The translations under genes and the position numbers were made by a program. A stretch of 64,000 bases of DNA from Ulvibacter algarum (lineage in GTDB: Bacteria > Bacteroidota > Bacteroidia > Flavobacteriales > Flavobacteriaceae): the NCBI GenBank assembly GCA_947488905.1, contig CANLBJ010000002.1:674919-738918 (forward strand), given 5' to 3'. Shown here piece by piece: positions 36,100 to 45,196 of this stretch (positions within the stretch are counted from its first letter, which is position 1; each line of letters begins with the position of its first letter). The notes under the pieces were generated by a model. That model saw nothing but the letters and a program-made list of their open reading frames with translations, was not told the DNA's origin and ran no database searches.

Positions 36100-36999
36100 A
36101 TGAAATGGCAGCCCACACTTAAAATGTACCAAGATTACCTTCGCATAGAGCGTGGTTTATCTAATAACACCATTACTAATTACTCTTTAGATATTGAAAA
36201 GCTAATAAAGTGGTTAGCTTTAAACGAGATGATTATTTCGCCTCTTGACATTTCAGAAAAAACAGTACAAGAGTTTATCTATGAGATTGCAAAAACAGTA
36301 GCGCCAAGCTCTCAAAGTAGAATTATTTCTGGGTTAAAAGGCTTTTTCAATTATTTGGTTTTTGAAGAATATAGAACCACCAACCCTCTAGAGTTGATGG
36401 AAAGCCCTAAACTAGGTAGAAAATTACCAGATACTTTAAGTGAAGCTGAGATAGATCTTCTTATTTCTGAAATTGATTTATCACACGCACAAGGAGAACG
36501 TAACAGAGCCATCTTAGAAACGCTTTACGGCTGTGGTTTGCGTGTTTCTGAAATAATAAATCTTAAAATATCTGATCTATTTTTTGAAGAAGGGTTTATA
36601 AAAGTTACAGGTAAAGGAGATAAAGAAAGATTTGTGCCTATAGGTGACGCTACCATAAAGTATATTAATATTTACAAAAATGAAATAAGAGTCCACGACC
36701 CTATTAAACCTGAAGCATCTGACACTTTATTCTTAAATAGACGTGGTAGAGGTTTAACACGTGCTATGATTTTTACCATCATTAAACAACTTGTAGAGAA
36801 AGCAGGTATTCATAAAAATGTGAGTCCGCATACGTTTAGGCATTCTTTTGCTACGCACCTATTAGAACGCGGTGCAGATTTACGTGCCATACAGCAAATG
36901 TTAGGTCACGAGAGTATTACTACTACAGAAATTTATACTCATATTGATAAGACACATTTAACAGAGGTAATTCATAAATTTCATCCTCGTAAAACATAA
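36100..36999 (+). CDS. xerD: Tyrosine recombinase XerD
   Basis: This recombinase resolves chromosome dimers at dif with XerC, under FtsK control. The 299-residue protein has an N-terminal SAM-like core-binding domain (MYQDYLRIERGLSNNTITNY) and a catalytic domain with Arg148 (GCGLRVSEI), Lys172, His244-x-x-Arg247 (HTFRHSFATHLL), His270 (LGHESI) and nucleophile Tyr279. Everything needed is present. Length is the chromosomal-XerD norm, and there are no attachment repeats nearby, so it is not a mobile-element integrase. It is divergent from the barrel protein and preceded by about 240 bp of AT-rich DNA without other features. Confidence 0.94.
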   Translation: MKWQPTLKMYQDYLRIERGLSNNTITNYSLDIEKLIKWLALNEMIISPLDISEKTVQEFIYEIAKTVAPSSQSRIISGLKGFFNYLVFEEYRTTNPLELMESPKLGRKLPDTLSEAEIDLLISEIDLSHAQGERNRAILETLYGCGLRVSEIINLKISDLFFEEGFIKVTGKGDKERFVPIGDATIKYINIYKNEIRVHDPIKPEASDTLFLNRRGRGLTRAMIFTIIKQLVEKAGIHKNVSPHTFRHSFATHLLERGADLRAIQQMLGHESITTTEIYTHIDKTHLTEVIHKFHPRKT

Positions 37000-37072
37000 T
37001 GTGTTGTTAATTGATGACTTGTTCGGGTTAAATAAAAGCTAAAGACTACTATTTTTTATAGTTGCTCGTTTT

Positions 37073-37104
37073 AGTTCTTTAAATTTATATAAAACTTAAG
37101 AACT
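37073..37104. promoter_or_regulatory. Inverted repeat in the leader of the aldo/keto reductase gene
   Basis: AGTTCTT (37073-37079) and AAGAACT (37098-37104) are perfect complements 18 bp apart, immediately before the ATG at 37105. It could be an operator or an RNA hairpin over the ribosome-binding region. Confidence 0.35.
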
Positions 37105-38124
37105 ATGAGAACATTAAAATTTGATAATAAAGACACAATGCACAGTATTGGTCTTGGTACATGGAAGTCAACTGGAAATGAGGTGAAGAATGCTGTAAAG
37201 ACAGCTCTAGAAATTGGCGTACGTCATATTGATACTGCAGCAATTTATGGCAATGAAAAAGAAATAGGTGAAGCACTTGCAGAAGTTTTTGCAGAAGGTA
37301 AAATAACCAGAGACGAAGTTTTTATTACTTCTAAACTCTGGAACAATGCACACCAAGAAAGTCATGTGATTCCTGCTTTACACGATTCGCTAGAAAAATT
37401 ACAACTTGATTATTTAGATTTATATTTAATACATTGGCCAGTAGCATTTAGAGCTGGTGTGTTGCGTCCAGAAAAAGCTGATGATTATTTATCACTAGAA
37501 GAAGTTCCAATTATAGAGACTTGGAAGGAGCTTGAAAAGGCAAAAGAGAGAAGACTGGTAAGGCATATAGGTGTTTCTAATTTTAGTGAAGAGAAATTGA
37601 AAGACTTAGTAAGCAAAGCGACAATAAAGCCAGAAATGAATCAAGTAGAATTGCATCCACTTCTACAGCAAGAAGAACTTCTCGCATATTGTAAAAGTGA
37701 AAACATACATATGACTGCATATTCTCCTTTAGGCTCTGGAGATAGAACTCACGATATGAAGGCTGAAGATGAACCTAATCTATTAGAATTAAAACAGATT
37801 GTTGCTATTGCCAGAAAGCACAATGCATCACCTGGTCAAGTACTTATTAACTGGCACACCCAACGTGGTACTGGAGTAATACCAAAATCTACAAGTAAAG
37901 AGCACATACAAGAAAACTTTAGAGCAGCAAATTTACAGTTGGATGAAGAAGATATGAAAACTATACAGTTAATGGATAGAGGATATCGTTTTATCACAGG
38001 TGCTTTTTTTGAGGAAGAATCTAAAGGATATCACGATATTTATGATGAGAAAAATGCCTTAGTTGACGGTGTAGTAGATGCTATACATACTGGTATAGAT
38101 AAAATTAAAGATATTTTAAGCTAA
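37105..38124 (+). CDS. Aldo/keto reductase
   Basis: The 339-residue NAD(P)H-dependent carbonyl reductase has the full catalytic tetrad: Asp43 and Tyr48 (HIDTAAIYGN), Lys77 (ITSKLWNN) and His110 (YLIHWPV). The TIM-barrel nucleotide-binding signature IPKSTSKEHIQENF is near residues 250-270. A C-terminal tail of about 40 residues beyond the standard AKR end (EEESKGYHDIYDEKNALVDG) matches the plant-aldehyde-reductase-like subgroup. Substrate is likely an aldehyde or sugar aldehyde, not decided by sequence. A hairpin terminator follows. Confidence 0.92.
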   Translation: MRTLKFDNKDTMHSIGLGTWKSTGNEVKNAVKTALEIGVRHIDTAAIYGNEKEIGEALAEVFAEGKITRDEVFITSKLWNNAHQESHVIPALHDSLEKLQLDYLDLYLIHWPVAFRAGVLRPEKADDYLSLEEVPIIETWKELEKAKERRLVRHIGVSNFSEEKLKDLVSKATIKPEMNQVELHPLLQQEELLAYCKSENIHMTAYSPLGSGDRTHDMKAEDEPNLLELKQIVAIARKHNASPGQVLINWHTQRGTGVIPKSTSKEHIQENFRAANLQLDEEDMKTIQLMDRGYRFITGAFFEEESKGYHDIYDEKNALVDGVVDAIHTGIDKIKDILS

Positions 38125-38146
38125 TTATTTAAAAATAAGATTCAAA

Positions 38147-38183
38147 AAAAATGCCCTAAATTATTATAATTTAGGGCATTTTT
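38147..38183. terminator. Bidirectional intrinsic terminator
   Basis: An AT/GC stem (AAAAATGCCCTAAATT / AATTTAGGGCATTTTT) with a short loop lies between the convergent aldo/keto reductase and rny genes. Flanking A- and T-runs serve both directions. Confidence 0.88.
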
Positions 38184-38212
38184 AAATTCAATACTATTTC
38201 CGAAGTAAAAAC

Positions 38213-39817
38213 CTACTTCGCTATATTCACAGCTCTCGTTTCACGTATTACCGTTACTTTTACTTGACCTGGATACGTCATATCTGTTTGTATTTTTTGA
38301 GAAATCTCAAAAGATAATTGTGCAGCTTTTTCGTCGCTTACTTTCTCGCTCTCTACCATAACACGTAACTCACGACCCGCTTGTATAGCATATGCCTTGT
38401 TTACTCCATTAAAGCTAAATGCTACTTCTTCAAGGTCTTTAAGACGTTGTATGTAAGAATCTAATACTTGTCTTCTTGCTCCTGGTCTTGCTCCGCTAAT
38501 CGCATCACAAACTTGTACAATAGGTGATAATAAACTTGTCATCTCTATCTCGTCGTGGTGAGCACCAATGGCGTTTATAACCTCTGCTTTCTCTCCATAC
38601 TTCTCTGCCCATTGTGCACCTAAAATTGCGTGAGGCAATTCTGTTTCATTTTCTGGTACTTTACCTATATCGTGTAAAAGTCCAGCTCTTTTAGCTAGTT
38701 TAGGGTTTAAACCTAACTCACTTGCCATCACTGCACATAACTTAGCAACTTCACGCGAGTGTTGTAATAAGTTCTGGCCGTAAGAAGAACGATACTTCAT
38801 TCTACCTACTGCTTTAATAAGTTCTGGATGTAACCCGTGAATACCAAGATCAATTACGGTACGTTTTCCAACTTCAATAATTTCTTCTTCTATTTGCTTT
38901 GTAGTCTTTTTAACGATCTCTTCTATACGTGCTGGGTGTATACGACCATCTGTTACAAGTTTGTGTAACGATAATCGCGCTATCTCACGACGCACACTGT
39001 CAAAACAAGAAAGAATAATAGCTTCTGGTGTATCATCTACAATAATTTCAACTCCCGTAGCAGCTTCTATTGCTCTAATGTTACGCCCTTCTCTACCTAT
39101 AATTCTACCTTTTACATCATCACTCTCTAAGTTAAATACAGATACACAGTTTTCTACTGCTTCTTCTGTACCTATACGTTGTATCGTGTTAATAATGATT
39201 TTTTTAGCCTCTTGTTGAGCCGTCATTTTTGCCTCTTCAATAGAGTTTTGCACAAATGCCATAGCCTCTGTTTTAGCCTCATCTTTAAGGCTAAGCATTA
39301 ATTGGTCTTTTGCCTCATCTGCAGATAGACTAGATATTACTTCTAGTTGCTGTATTTGGTTACGGTGAGCTTTATCTACTTCTGCTTTCTTTTTTTCTAA
39401 TACAGCTAAGCGTTCATCAAAACTTTTGCTTTTATTTTCTACCTCTGCGTTAAGTTTTTTATTTTTTGCAATCTCACTAGAAACCTGTGATTCTTTATCA
39501 CGAATGCGCTTTTCTGCATCATTCATTTTTTTATCACGTGATAAAATTACTTTTTCATGTTCAGACTTTAGCTCAAGAAATTTTTCTTTTGCCTGTAGCA
39601 TTTTATCTTTCTTAATTGTTTCTCCTTTAGAGTGAGCTTCTTTTAAGATACCTTCTGCTTCCTTTTTTATTGCCTCTGCCTCTTTTTTAACTACTTCTGC
39701 TTCTTTGGTTGCAGATGCTACAGCACCCGAAGCACTTTTCTTTTCAAGCGTTTTTGCAATTATAAATCCTATAATTAAAGCTACAATTGCAGCGATAATG
39801 GTAATAATATATTCCAT
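38213..39817 (-). CDS. rny: Ribonuclease Y
   Basis: This membrane-anchored endoribonuclease starts mRNA decay. The 534-residue protein has an N-terminal membrane helix (about 3-24), a long coiled coil rich in Lys/Glu/Ala (about 25-200), a KH domain ([19 protein letters not shown]) and an HD domain. The metal/catalytic residues of the HD domain are in [20 protein letters not shown] and IGAHHDEIE. Length is usual for the family. The N-terminal coil region contains a tandem of [22 protein letters not shown] heptads. It is downstream of the 6S-like RNA and zapA on the same strand. Confidence 0.96.
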   Translation of the reverse strand: MEYIITIIAAIVALIIGFIIAKTLEKKSASGAVASATKEAEVVKKEAEAIKKEAEGILKEAHSKGETIKKDKMLQAKEKFLELKSEHEKVILSRDKKMNDAEKRIRDKESQVSSEIAKNKKLNAEVENKSKSFDERLAVLEKKKAEVDKAHRNQIQQLEVISSLSADEAKDQLMLSLKDEAKTEAMAFVQNSIEEAKMTAQQEAKKIIINTIQRIGTEEAVENCVSVFNLESDDVKGRIIGREGRNIRAIEAATGVEIIVDDTPEAIILSCFDSVRREIARLSLHKLVTDGRIHPARIEEIVKKTTKQIEEEIIEVGKRTVIDLGIHGLHPELIKAVGRMKYRSSYGQNLLQHSREVAKLCAVMASELGLNPKLAKRAGLLHDIGKVPENETELPHAILGAQWAEKYGEKAEVINAIGAHHDEIEMTSLLSPIVQVCDAISGARPGARRQVLDSYIQRLKDLEEVAFSFNGVNKAYAIQAGRELRVMVESEKVSDEKAAQLSFEISQKIQTDMTYPGQVKVTVIRETRAVNIAK

Positions 39818-39916
39818 TAGTTTGTCTGGTTTTAATTAATAACAGGTGATGAAACATTCATATTTCAGCAATCACTGTCAGTATTGTTAATAAATAGTCA
39901 CTCACGATAGAGCATA

Positions 39917-40097
39917 AAAAAGCCTATATTAATAATGTGATTTGTGTAAACTCCATTTAAAAAAGTTTAGGGCTCCCAAGCTGATCAAGGGTCCGCCTGA
40001 GAACACAAGGTTCTAGCGGCATTCTTTTACAACTTTAACTCACCCTTTTTAAAAAGAATAGTGTTGAGTTTACCAAAATGTATACTAATATAGGCAG
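39917..40097 (-). ncRNA. ssrS: 6S-like RNA (Flavobacteriia type)
   Basis: A structured region of about 180 nt lies in the gap between zapA and rny, the location where 6S RNA is expected in many bacteria and where a '6S-Flavo' motif is described in this class. On the minus strand a closing stem pairs GCCTATATTA (5', 40095-40086) with TAATATAGGC (3', 39931-39922), continuing with GTAAACTC/GAGTTTAC. TTTTTT follows the 3' strand. Inside are smaller helices (CCGC..GAAC/GTTC..GCGG around 39990-40020). A long closing rod with a large internal bulge is the 6S pattern that mimics an open promoter and binds RNA polymerase. Identification rests on structure and context. Confidence 0.75.
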
Positions 40098-40122
40098 TTA
40101 CCTAAATGTGATGTTAAGAACG

Positions 40123-40413
40123 TTACGATACTTGCTCATGAAGCAAACGGTCAAGCGCTTTTAGGCGCTCTTCTACTTGCTGAGAATCACTTACTGTATC
40201 TATTTTTTTTTGTTCTACCTGAGCAGCAAACTGTAAAGCAGACATTGCTAGTACATCTTGTTTGTCCCTCACGGCATAACTTTTTTCAAATCTCTTAATC
40301 ATTACTTCTATTTGCTTTGCAGCTTTCCGCAAACCTTCTTCCTGGGCAGGAGCTATGGTTAGTGGATAGACTCTATCTGCAATAGAAATTTTTATTTTTA
40401 AGGGTTTTGACAT
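40123..40413 (-). CDS. zapA: Cell division protein ZapA
   Basis: The 96-residue protein has the ZapA profile: a beta-rich N-terminus (LKIKISIADRVYPLTIAPAQ), then EEGLRKAAKQIEVMIKRFEKS and a coiled-coil C-terminus. ZapA crosslinks FtsZ protofilaments at mid-cell. It is cytoplasmic. The gene follows a 96-residue coiled-coil protein by 8 bp on the same strand and is followed by the 6S-like RNA. The order coil protein, zapA, 6S RNA, rny appears to be one transcription region. Confidence 0.93.
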   Translation of the reverse strand: MSKPLKIKISIADRVYPLTIAPAQEEGLRKAAKQIEVMIKRFEKSYAVRDKQDVLAMSALQFAAQVEQKKIDTVSDSQQVEERLKALDRLLHEQVS

Positions 40414-40420
40414 TTTATTT

Positions 40421-40711
40421 TTATTCAGAGAGTTGATTTATACACTGGTCAATCTCTCTTACTAAAGAGTTAATCTTTAGCTTAGTTTCTCTTTTATATT
40501 GGTCACTGCCAAGCATTGAGTTTGCCACCTTCATTGTGGTATACTTTTCACGCCACTGCTCTATTTCTTCAAGAAATTTTGCTTGCTGCGCTCTTAAATC
40601 GTTCACCTCTTTGATCAATTCTTCTTGTGTAGCCTTCTGTTTATTGTGTTGATGCAACAGTTTGCTCACTCTATTCTCAAGAGAATCAACGATTTCAAGT
40701 ATCGTACTCAT
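40421..40711 (-). CDS. Small coiled-coil protein upstream of ZapA (unknown)
   Basis: The 96-residue protein is almost all helical, with a heptad-like pattern (LENRVSKLLHQHNKQKATQE, DLRAQQAKFLEEIEQWREKY) and a Pro-free core. It is 8 bp upstream of zapA and has a good promoter in front, so it probably works with ZapA at the divisome, by analogy with ZapB in proteobacteria; this is inference and no sequence identity with ZapB is claimed. A C-terminal KINSLVREIDQCINQLSE segment is the most conserved-looking part. Confidence 0.75.
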   Translation of the reverse strand: MSTILEIVDSLENRVSKLLHQHNKQKATQEELIKEVNDLRAQQAKFLEEIEQWREKYTTMKVANSMLGSDQYKRETKLKINSLVREIDQCINQLSE

Positions 40712-40738
40712 CTGGTTTTTTCTTCAACGCTATAATCA

Positions 40739-40769
40739 CAAAGTTAAGATACTAAACCGTAGAAGGCAA
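40739..40769 (-). promoter_or_regulatory. Predicted promoter of the coiled-coil/zapA operon
   Basis: Read on the minus strand, TTG (40769-40767) and TAACTTTG (40746-40739) are separated by 20 bp, matching the Bacteroidota consensus. The start codon of the first gene is 28 bp downstream at 40711. Confidence 0.6.
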
Positions 40770-40854
40770 CTCTTTTTTATTTTTTTTCGTATTATTGATG
40801 TCACGGCACAATATGTGCCACTTCTCCTCATTATACATTAGACGTTTACATTTT

Positions 40855-42552
40855 ATGAGATACCTTTTTACATCTATTTTAGCCTTATTAATAATTGGGA
40901 GTACCTTAGCTCAAAGTAACATCCCAAAAGATTATTTTGATAATCCTTTACAGATACCCCTTATACTTGCTGGGAGTTTTGGTGAGTTACGTTCTAATCA
41001 CTTTCACTCTGGAGTAGACATTAAAACTAAACAAGTAGAAGGCGTCCCTATTTATGCTCCTGCAGATGGTTATGTGAGCAGAATTAAAGTGGGTCATTTT
41101 GGCTTCGGAAAAGCGCTTTACTTGAAACACCCTAACGGTTATAGTACTGTATACGCACATTTACAGCGTTACGACGGAAATATCCAAGACTTGGTAAAAC
41201 GCGCTCAGTATAAGAAAGAAAAGTACGAGGTTGAGCTTTTTCCAGAACCTGCAGACATACCAGTATTAAAAGGTGACATTATAGGGTATACAGGAAATAG
41301 CGGAAGCAGTGGCGGCCCTCACCTTCATTTTGAGATACGTGACGCAGCTTCAAGACCCATGAATCCTTTATTATTTGGTATAGAAATTCCAGACACAAAA
41401 AAGCCTATTATTAATAGTGTTTTTGCATACCCAATAGGACCAGATTCTCAAATTAACGGTAACACAAAACCATACAAAGTAAGATTACACAAACAAAAAG
41501 ATGGATCTTATAAAGCAGAAAACGTAGAAGCTTATGGGAAAATAGGTTTTGGTATCTCTACATATGATCAACAAAATGGGGCTTCAAATAAAAATGGAGT
41601 CTATCAAATAAGAACCGCACACAACGGTCAAGAAAAATTTAATGTCCTATTTGAAAAGTTTTCATTTAGTGAAACTAGATATCTTAACCGTTTTATTGAT
41701 TACAGCTATTTTAAAAAGAATAGAAGTAGAATTCAGAAACTATTTAGAGAAAAGAACAACCCTTTAAGTATTATCAAAAATGAAGAAGATAATGGGTTTG
41801 TTGATGTTTCAGAAACCTTTGAAAGCAACTTTACTATAGAGGTGTGTGACTATCTTGATAATAAAGTATTGATTACAATACCTATTAAAGGAGTACCAGC
41901 AAAAGTACTTGAAGAAAAAATAGATGAGAGTGATCTAGAATACATAGTATCTTCTGGTAATACGTCTATGTCACACGGCAAGTTTGGTATTTACTTTCCT
42001 GCAGAGAGCTTATATGACGATATTTATTTAAACATTTCTGCTAGAGGTGACACATTGTCTTTTCATAAAGATGAAGTTCCTATTCATAAAAACGTGACTA
42101 TATCTGCAGATATTTCAGACTATAAAGCAGGAGATAAAAGTAAACTATACCTTGGGAGACTTAATTATAAAGGTATCCCCTATTATAGTAACACAAAGTT
42201 AGAAGGTAACACTTTAAAAACTCGAGTTAGAACTTTTGGCGATTATGTGATAGCCTCAGACACTACAAAACCTAGAATCAAACCAGTTAACTTTTCTGAA
42301 GGAAAATGGATAAGTAGCAACAAAACCCTCAAAATAAAAATAACAGATTCTGAAAGCGGAATAAGTTCATACAGAGCTACACTTAACGGAAAATTTATTC
42401 TCACAGAATATGAATACAAAAAGAACGTTCTAACTTATGACTTTGATGATAATATTATATCAGAATCTGAGAACAATTTGAAACTAATTGTGACCGATAA
42501 CGTAGGAAATAGTACTATTTTTGAGGCTACATTTTTCAGAAAACAAACATAA
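40855..42552 (+). CDS. M23 family metallopeptidase (LytM-type), exported
   Basis: I choose the ATG at 40855 (MRYLFTSILALLIIG, 565 residues), which gives a signal peptide ending about GSTLAQ; the longer frame adds 20 residues. The M23 domain is near the N-terminus: HFHSGVDIKTK (zinc His and Asp), VYAHLQRY, and GPHLHFEIRDAASRP (catalytic HxH). It cuts peptidoglycan crosslinks or acts as an EnvC/NlpD-type activator. The about 350-residue C-terminal part is beta-rich (Ig-like, ending VTDNVGNSTIFEATF) and has no assigned role. It is 9 bp upstream of the TonB-dependent receptor gene. Confidence 0.93.
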   Translation: MRYLFTSILALLIIGSTLAQSNIPKDYFDNPLQIPLILAGSFGELRSNHFHSGVDIKTKQVEGVPIYAPADGYVSRIKVGHFGFGKALYLKHPNGYSTVYAHLQRYDGNIQDLVKRAQYKKEKYEVELFPEPADIPVLKGDIIGYTGNSGSSGGPHLHFEIRDAASRPMNPLLFGIEIPDTKKPIINSVFAYPIGPDSQINGNTKPYKVRLHKQKDGSYKAENVEAYGKIGFGISTYDQQNGASNKNGVYQIRTAHNGQEKFNVLFEKFSFSETRYLNRFIDYSYFKKNRSRIQKLFREKNNPLSIIKNEEDNGFVDVSETFESNFTIEVCDYLDNKVLITIPIKGVPAKVLEEKIDESDLEYIVSSGNTSMSHGKFGIYFPAESLYDDIYLNISARGDTLSFHKDEVPIHKNVTISADISDYKAGDKSKLYLGRLNYKGIPYYSNTKLEGNTLKTRVRTFGDYVIASDTTKPRIKPVNFSEGKWISSNKTLKIKITDSESGISSYRATLNGKFILTEYEYKKNVLTYDFDDNIISESENNLKLIVTDNVGNSTIFEATFFRKQT

Positions 42553-42561
42553 ACACCGCTT

Positions 42562-45039
42562 TTGAAAACATTCTATACTACTCTCGTTTTTTTATTAGTA
42601 ACTACTTGTACCCTATTTGCACAAACCGCTACCGTTAAAGGAATCACACTTGACGAATTTAGCAATATTGTAGGTGGCGTTAACATTGCTTACGGCGACA
42701 CAGGAACCCAAAGTGATATTAACGGATATTACTTACTTGAGATTCCTGCAAACGAAAAAATTAAACTGACATTCTCATATGTAGGGTTAAAAAATGTCAT
42801 TTTAAATATTTCTCTTTCACCTAATGAAGATTATGAGTTTAATCCAGTATTAAAAACAAGTATTCAACAAATAGGATCTGTTATAGTGAGTGCAAAAGAA
42901 CGCAAGCGTGTAGAGGGAATCACGAGTATCTCTCCAGAGGCAGTGCGTAAATTACCTGGAGCAAATACTGGTGTAGAAAATCTTATAAAATCGCTACCTG
43001 GTGTAAACGGTAATAATGAACTAAGTACTCAATATGCTGTACGTGGTGGTAATTATGATGAGAATCTTGTGTATGTAAATGAGATTGAAGTATATCGCCC
43101 ATTTTTAATAAGAAGCGGGCAGCAAGAGGGATTAAGTTTTGTAAACAGTGATCTTACACGATCTGTAGATTTTTCTGCCGGTGGTTTTCAAGCAAAATAT
43201 GGTGATAAACTTTCTTCTGTTCTTGATATTGAATATAGACGTCCTGTAAGCCTAGGAGCAACATTAGATGTAAGCTTATTAGGTGGTAGTGCTTCTGTTG
43301 AAGGAATTTCTAAGAATGAAAAATTTAGAGGTATCGCTGGGTTAAGATATCGTGACAATAGTCTTTTTGTAAACTCTAAAGAAACCGAAACCAACTTTAG
43401 ACCCACTTTTGCAGATGCACAAACATATTTGAGCTACAAGTTTAGTAATAAATTTGAGCTAGGTTTTTTAGGTAATATAGCAATTAACAAATATAGCTAT
43501 GAGCCACTTACACGCCAGACTAACTTTGGTACACTTGCAGACCCTATTGCACTTCTAGTTTTTTATGAAGGACAAGAAGAAGATAAATATGACACCTATT
43601 TTGGTGCACTAAAAGGAACTTATGTTGTCAACGAAAACTTTACAACAAAATTTATCACATCTGTTTATCAAACTCAAGAACAAGAATATTATGATATTCT
43701 TGCACAATATAGGCTAGGACAACCTAACACAAATATAGGTGATGACAATGTAGGTGAAGTAGAGTTTAGTGAAGGTGTAGGTTCTCAACTTACCCACGCT
43801 CGTAACAATCTTGATGCATTAATTATTAATGTTGAAAATAAAGGAACTTTAACCTTAGGAGATATCACAAGTGACAATATTAGCACCATAGAGTACGGTA
43901 TAAAATATACGCACGAAGACATTAGAGATCGTGTAGAAGAATATGAGATCATTGACTCTGCAGGATTTTCTATACGACCTCCTTTACCAGATTTTGTAAA
44001 TGATCAACCCTACACACCTTACACCTCTCCTATTGAGCCATATACTGACATTAGAGCACAAAACGATGTTCAAATAGACAGAATAAGTGGATACGCTCAA
44101 TGGAGCAAAAGAACAGAATGGGGTACAAATGATATCTGGTTAAATGCTGGAGTTCGCGCACATAACTGGACGGTAAGTGGCCAAGGTATTGAGAGTGTTT
44201 CTCAAACAACTTTTAGTCCGCGTGCACAATTAACTATTAAACCTTATTGGGATATGGATATGTTATTCCGTATTTCTGGTGGTTTATATCACCAGCCTCC
44301 CTTCTACCGTGAGTTACGTGATCAAACAGGTACAGTAATCCCAGATGTAAAGGCACAGCAAAGTGCTCATATTGTCTTCGGAAATGATTACAGTTTTGAA
44401 CTTTGGGACAGACCATTTACACTTAATAGCGAATTATATTACAAAGGACTATCTGACGTAAACCCTTACACATTAGAAAACGTACGCATAAGATACAGAG
44501 CAAATAATAATGCAGAGGCATATGCTTATGGGCTAGACGTTCGTTTAGCAGGTGAGTTTGTAGTAGGAACAGAAAGTTGGGTAAGTTTTGGGTATTTAAA
44601 GACAGAAGAAAATATAGATGATAGAGGCTATATTTTTAGACCAACAGATCAGCGTTTAAAGTTTGCTGTTTTAATACAAGATTATGTAAAAGTGATACCT
44701 AATTTAAAAGGATACCTTAACCTAACATATAACACAGGTCTTCCAGGAGGCTCACCTAGTTATGCAGATCCTTATGATTATCAACAACGTTTACCAGACT
44801 ACAAGCGTGCAGATTTAGGTGTTTCTTATGTAATAGTAGATAATAACAATAAAAAGGAAGAAGGACTCTTACGCCACTTTAAAGAGCTAACAATAGGTGC
44901 AGAGATTTTTAACATCTTTGATGTACAAAACTCAATAACAAACACTTTTGTGCGTGACGTTTATACTAAAACGCAATATTCAATTCCTAATTACTTAACG
45001 CCAAGAGTATTCAATCTAAGAACTACCATGAAGTTTTAA
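42562..45039 (+). CDS. TonB-dependent outer-membrane receptor with carboxypeptidase-like N-terminal domain
   Basis: The 825-residue protein starts at a TTG (MKTFYTTLVFLLVTTCTLFAQ, a signal peptide). A CarboxypepD_reg-like beta-sandwich (about 22-105) precedes a plug domain (about 115-225, with LIKSLPGVNGNNELSTQYAV and FSAGGFQAKYGDKLSSVLDI). The barrel runs to the end (TPRVFNLRTTMKF). No SusD partner is adjacent, so a siderophore, vitamin or other ligand is possible, and nothing in the sequence decides. It lies 9 bp after the M23 peptidase gene, likely one operon. The 3' end is followed by about 150 bp without a clear terminator. Confidence 0.92.
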   Translation: MKTFYTTLVFLLVTTCTLFAQTATVKGITLDEFSNIVGGVNIAYGDTGTQSDINGYYLLEIPANEKIKLTFSYVGLKNVILNISLSPNEDYEFNPVLKTSIQQIGSVIVSAKERKRVEGITSISPEAVRKLPGANTGVENLIKSLPGVNGNNELSTQYAVRGGNYDENLVYVNEIEVYRPFLIRSGQQEGLSFVNSDLTRSVDFSAGGFQAKYGDKLSSVLDIEYRRPVSLGATLDVSLLGGSASVEGISKNEKFRGIAGLRYRDNSLFVNSKETETNFRPTFADAQTYLSYKFSNKFELGFLGNIAINKYSYEPLTRQTNFGTLADPIALLVFYEGQEEDKYDTYFGALKGTYVVNENFTTKFITSVYQTQEQEYYDILAQYRLGQPNTNIGDDNVGEVEFSEGVGSQLTHARNNLDALIINVENKGTLTLGDITSDNISTIEYGIKYTHEDIRDRVEEYEIIDSAGFSIRPPLPDFVNDQPYTPYTSPIEPYTDIRAQNDVQIDRISGYAQWSKRTEWGTNDIWLNAGVRAHNWTVSGQGIESVSQTTFSPRAQLTIKPYWDMDMLFRISGGLYHQPPFYRELRDQTGTVIPDVKAQQSAHIVFGNDYSFELWDRPFTLNSELYYKGLSDVNPYTLENVRIRYRANNNAEAYAYGLDVRLAGEFVVGTESWVSFGYLKTEENIDDRGYIFRPTDQRLKFAVLIQDYVKVIPNLKGYLNLTYNTGLPGGSPSYADPYDYQQRLPDYKRADLGVSYVIVDNNNKKEEGLLRHFKELTIGAEIFNIFDVQNSITNTFVRDVYTKTQYSIPNYLTPRVFNLRTTMKF

Positions 45040-45196
45040 ATAATAGAGATAACATAGGCTCAATAAATCTTAAAAATTAAGCTACTATAAAAACCTTACA
45101 AAACTCCTATTAAGTTTTAAGTAACATTGTAAGATTAAATAAAAATGATGAATTTATCAGTTTGGATATATATCCAAAACTAAGAAGGTAAAAATA

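Noticed and set aside
36100..36999. XerD-like recombinase as a sign of an integrated element
   Set aside because: Length and motifs are those of chromosomal XerD, neighbours are housekeeping, and no attachment repeats or tRNA are found.
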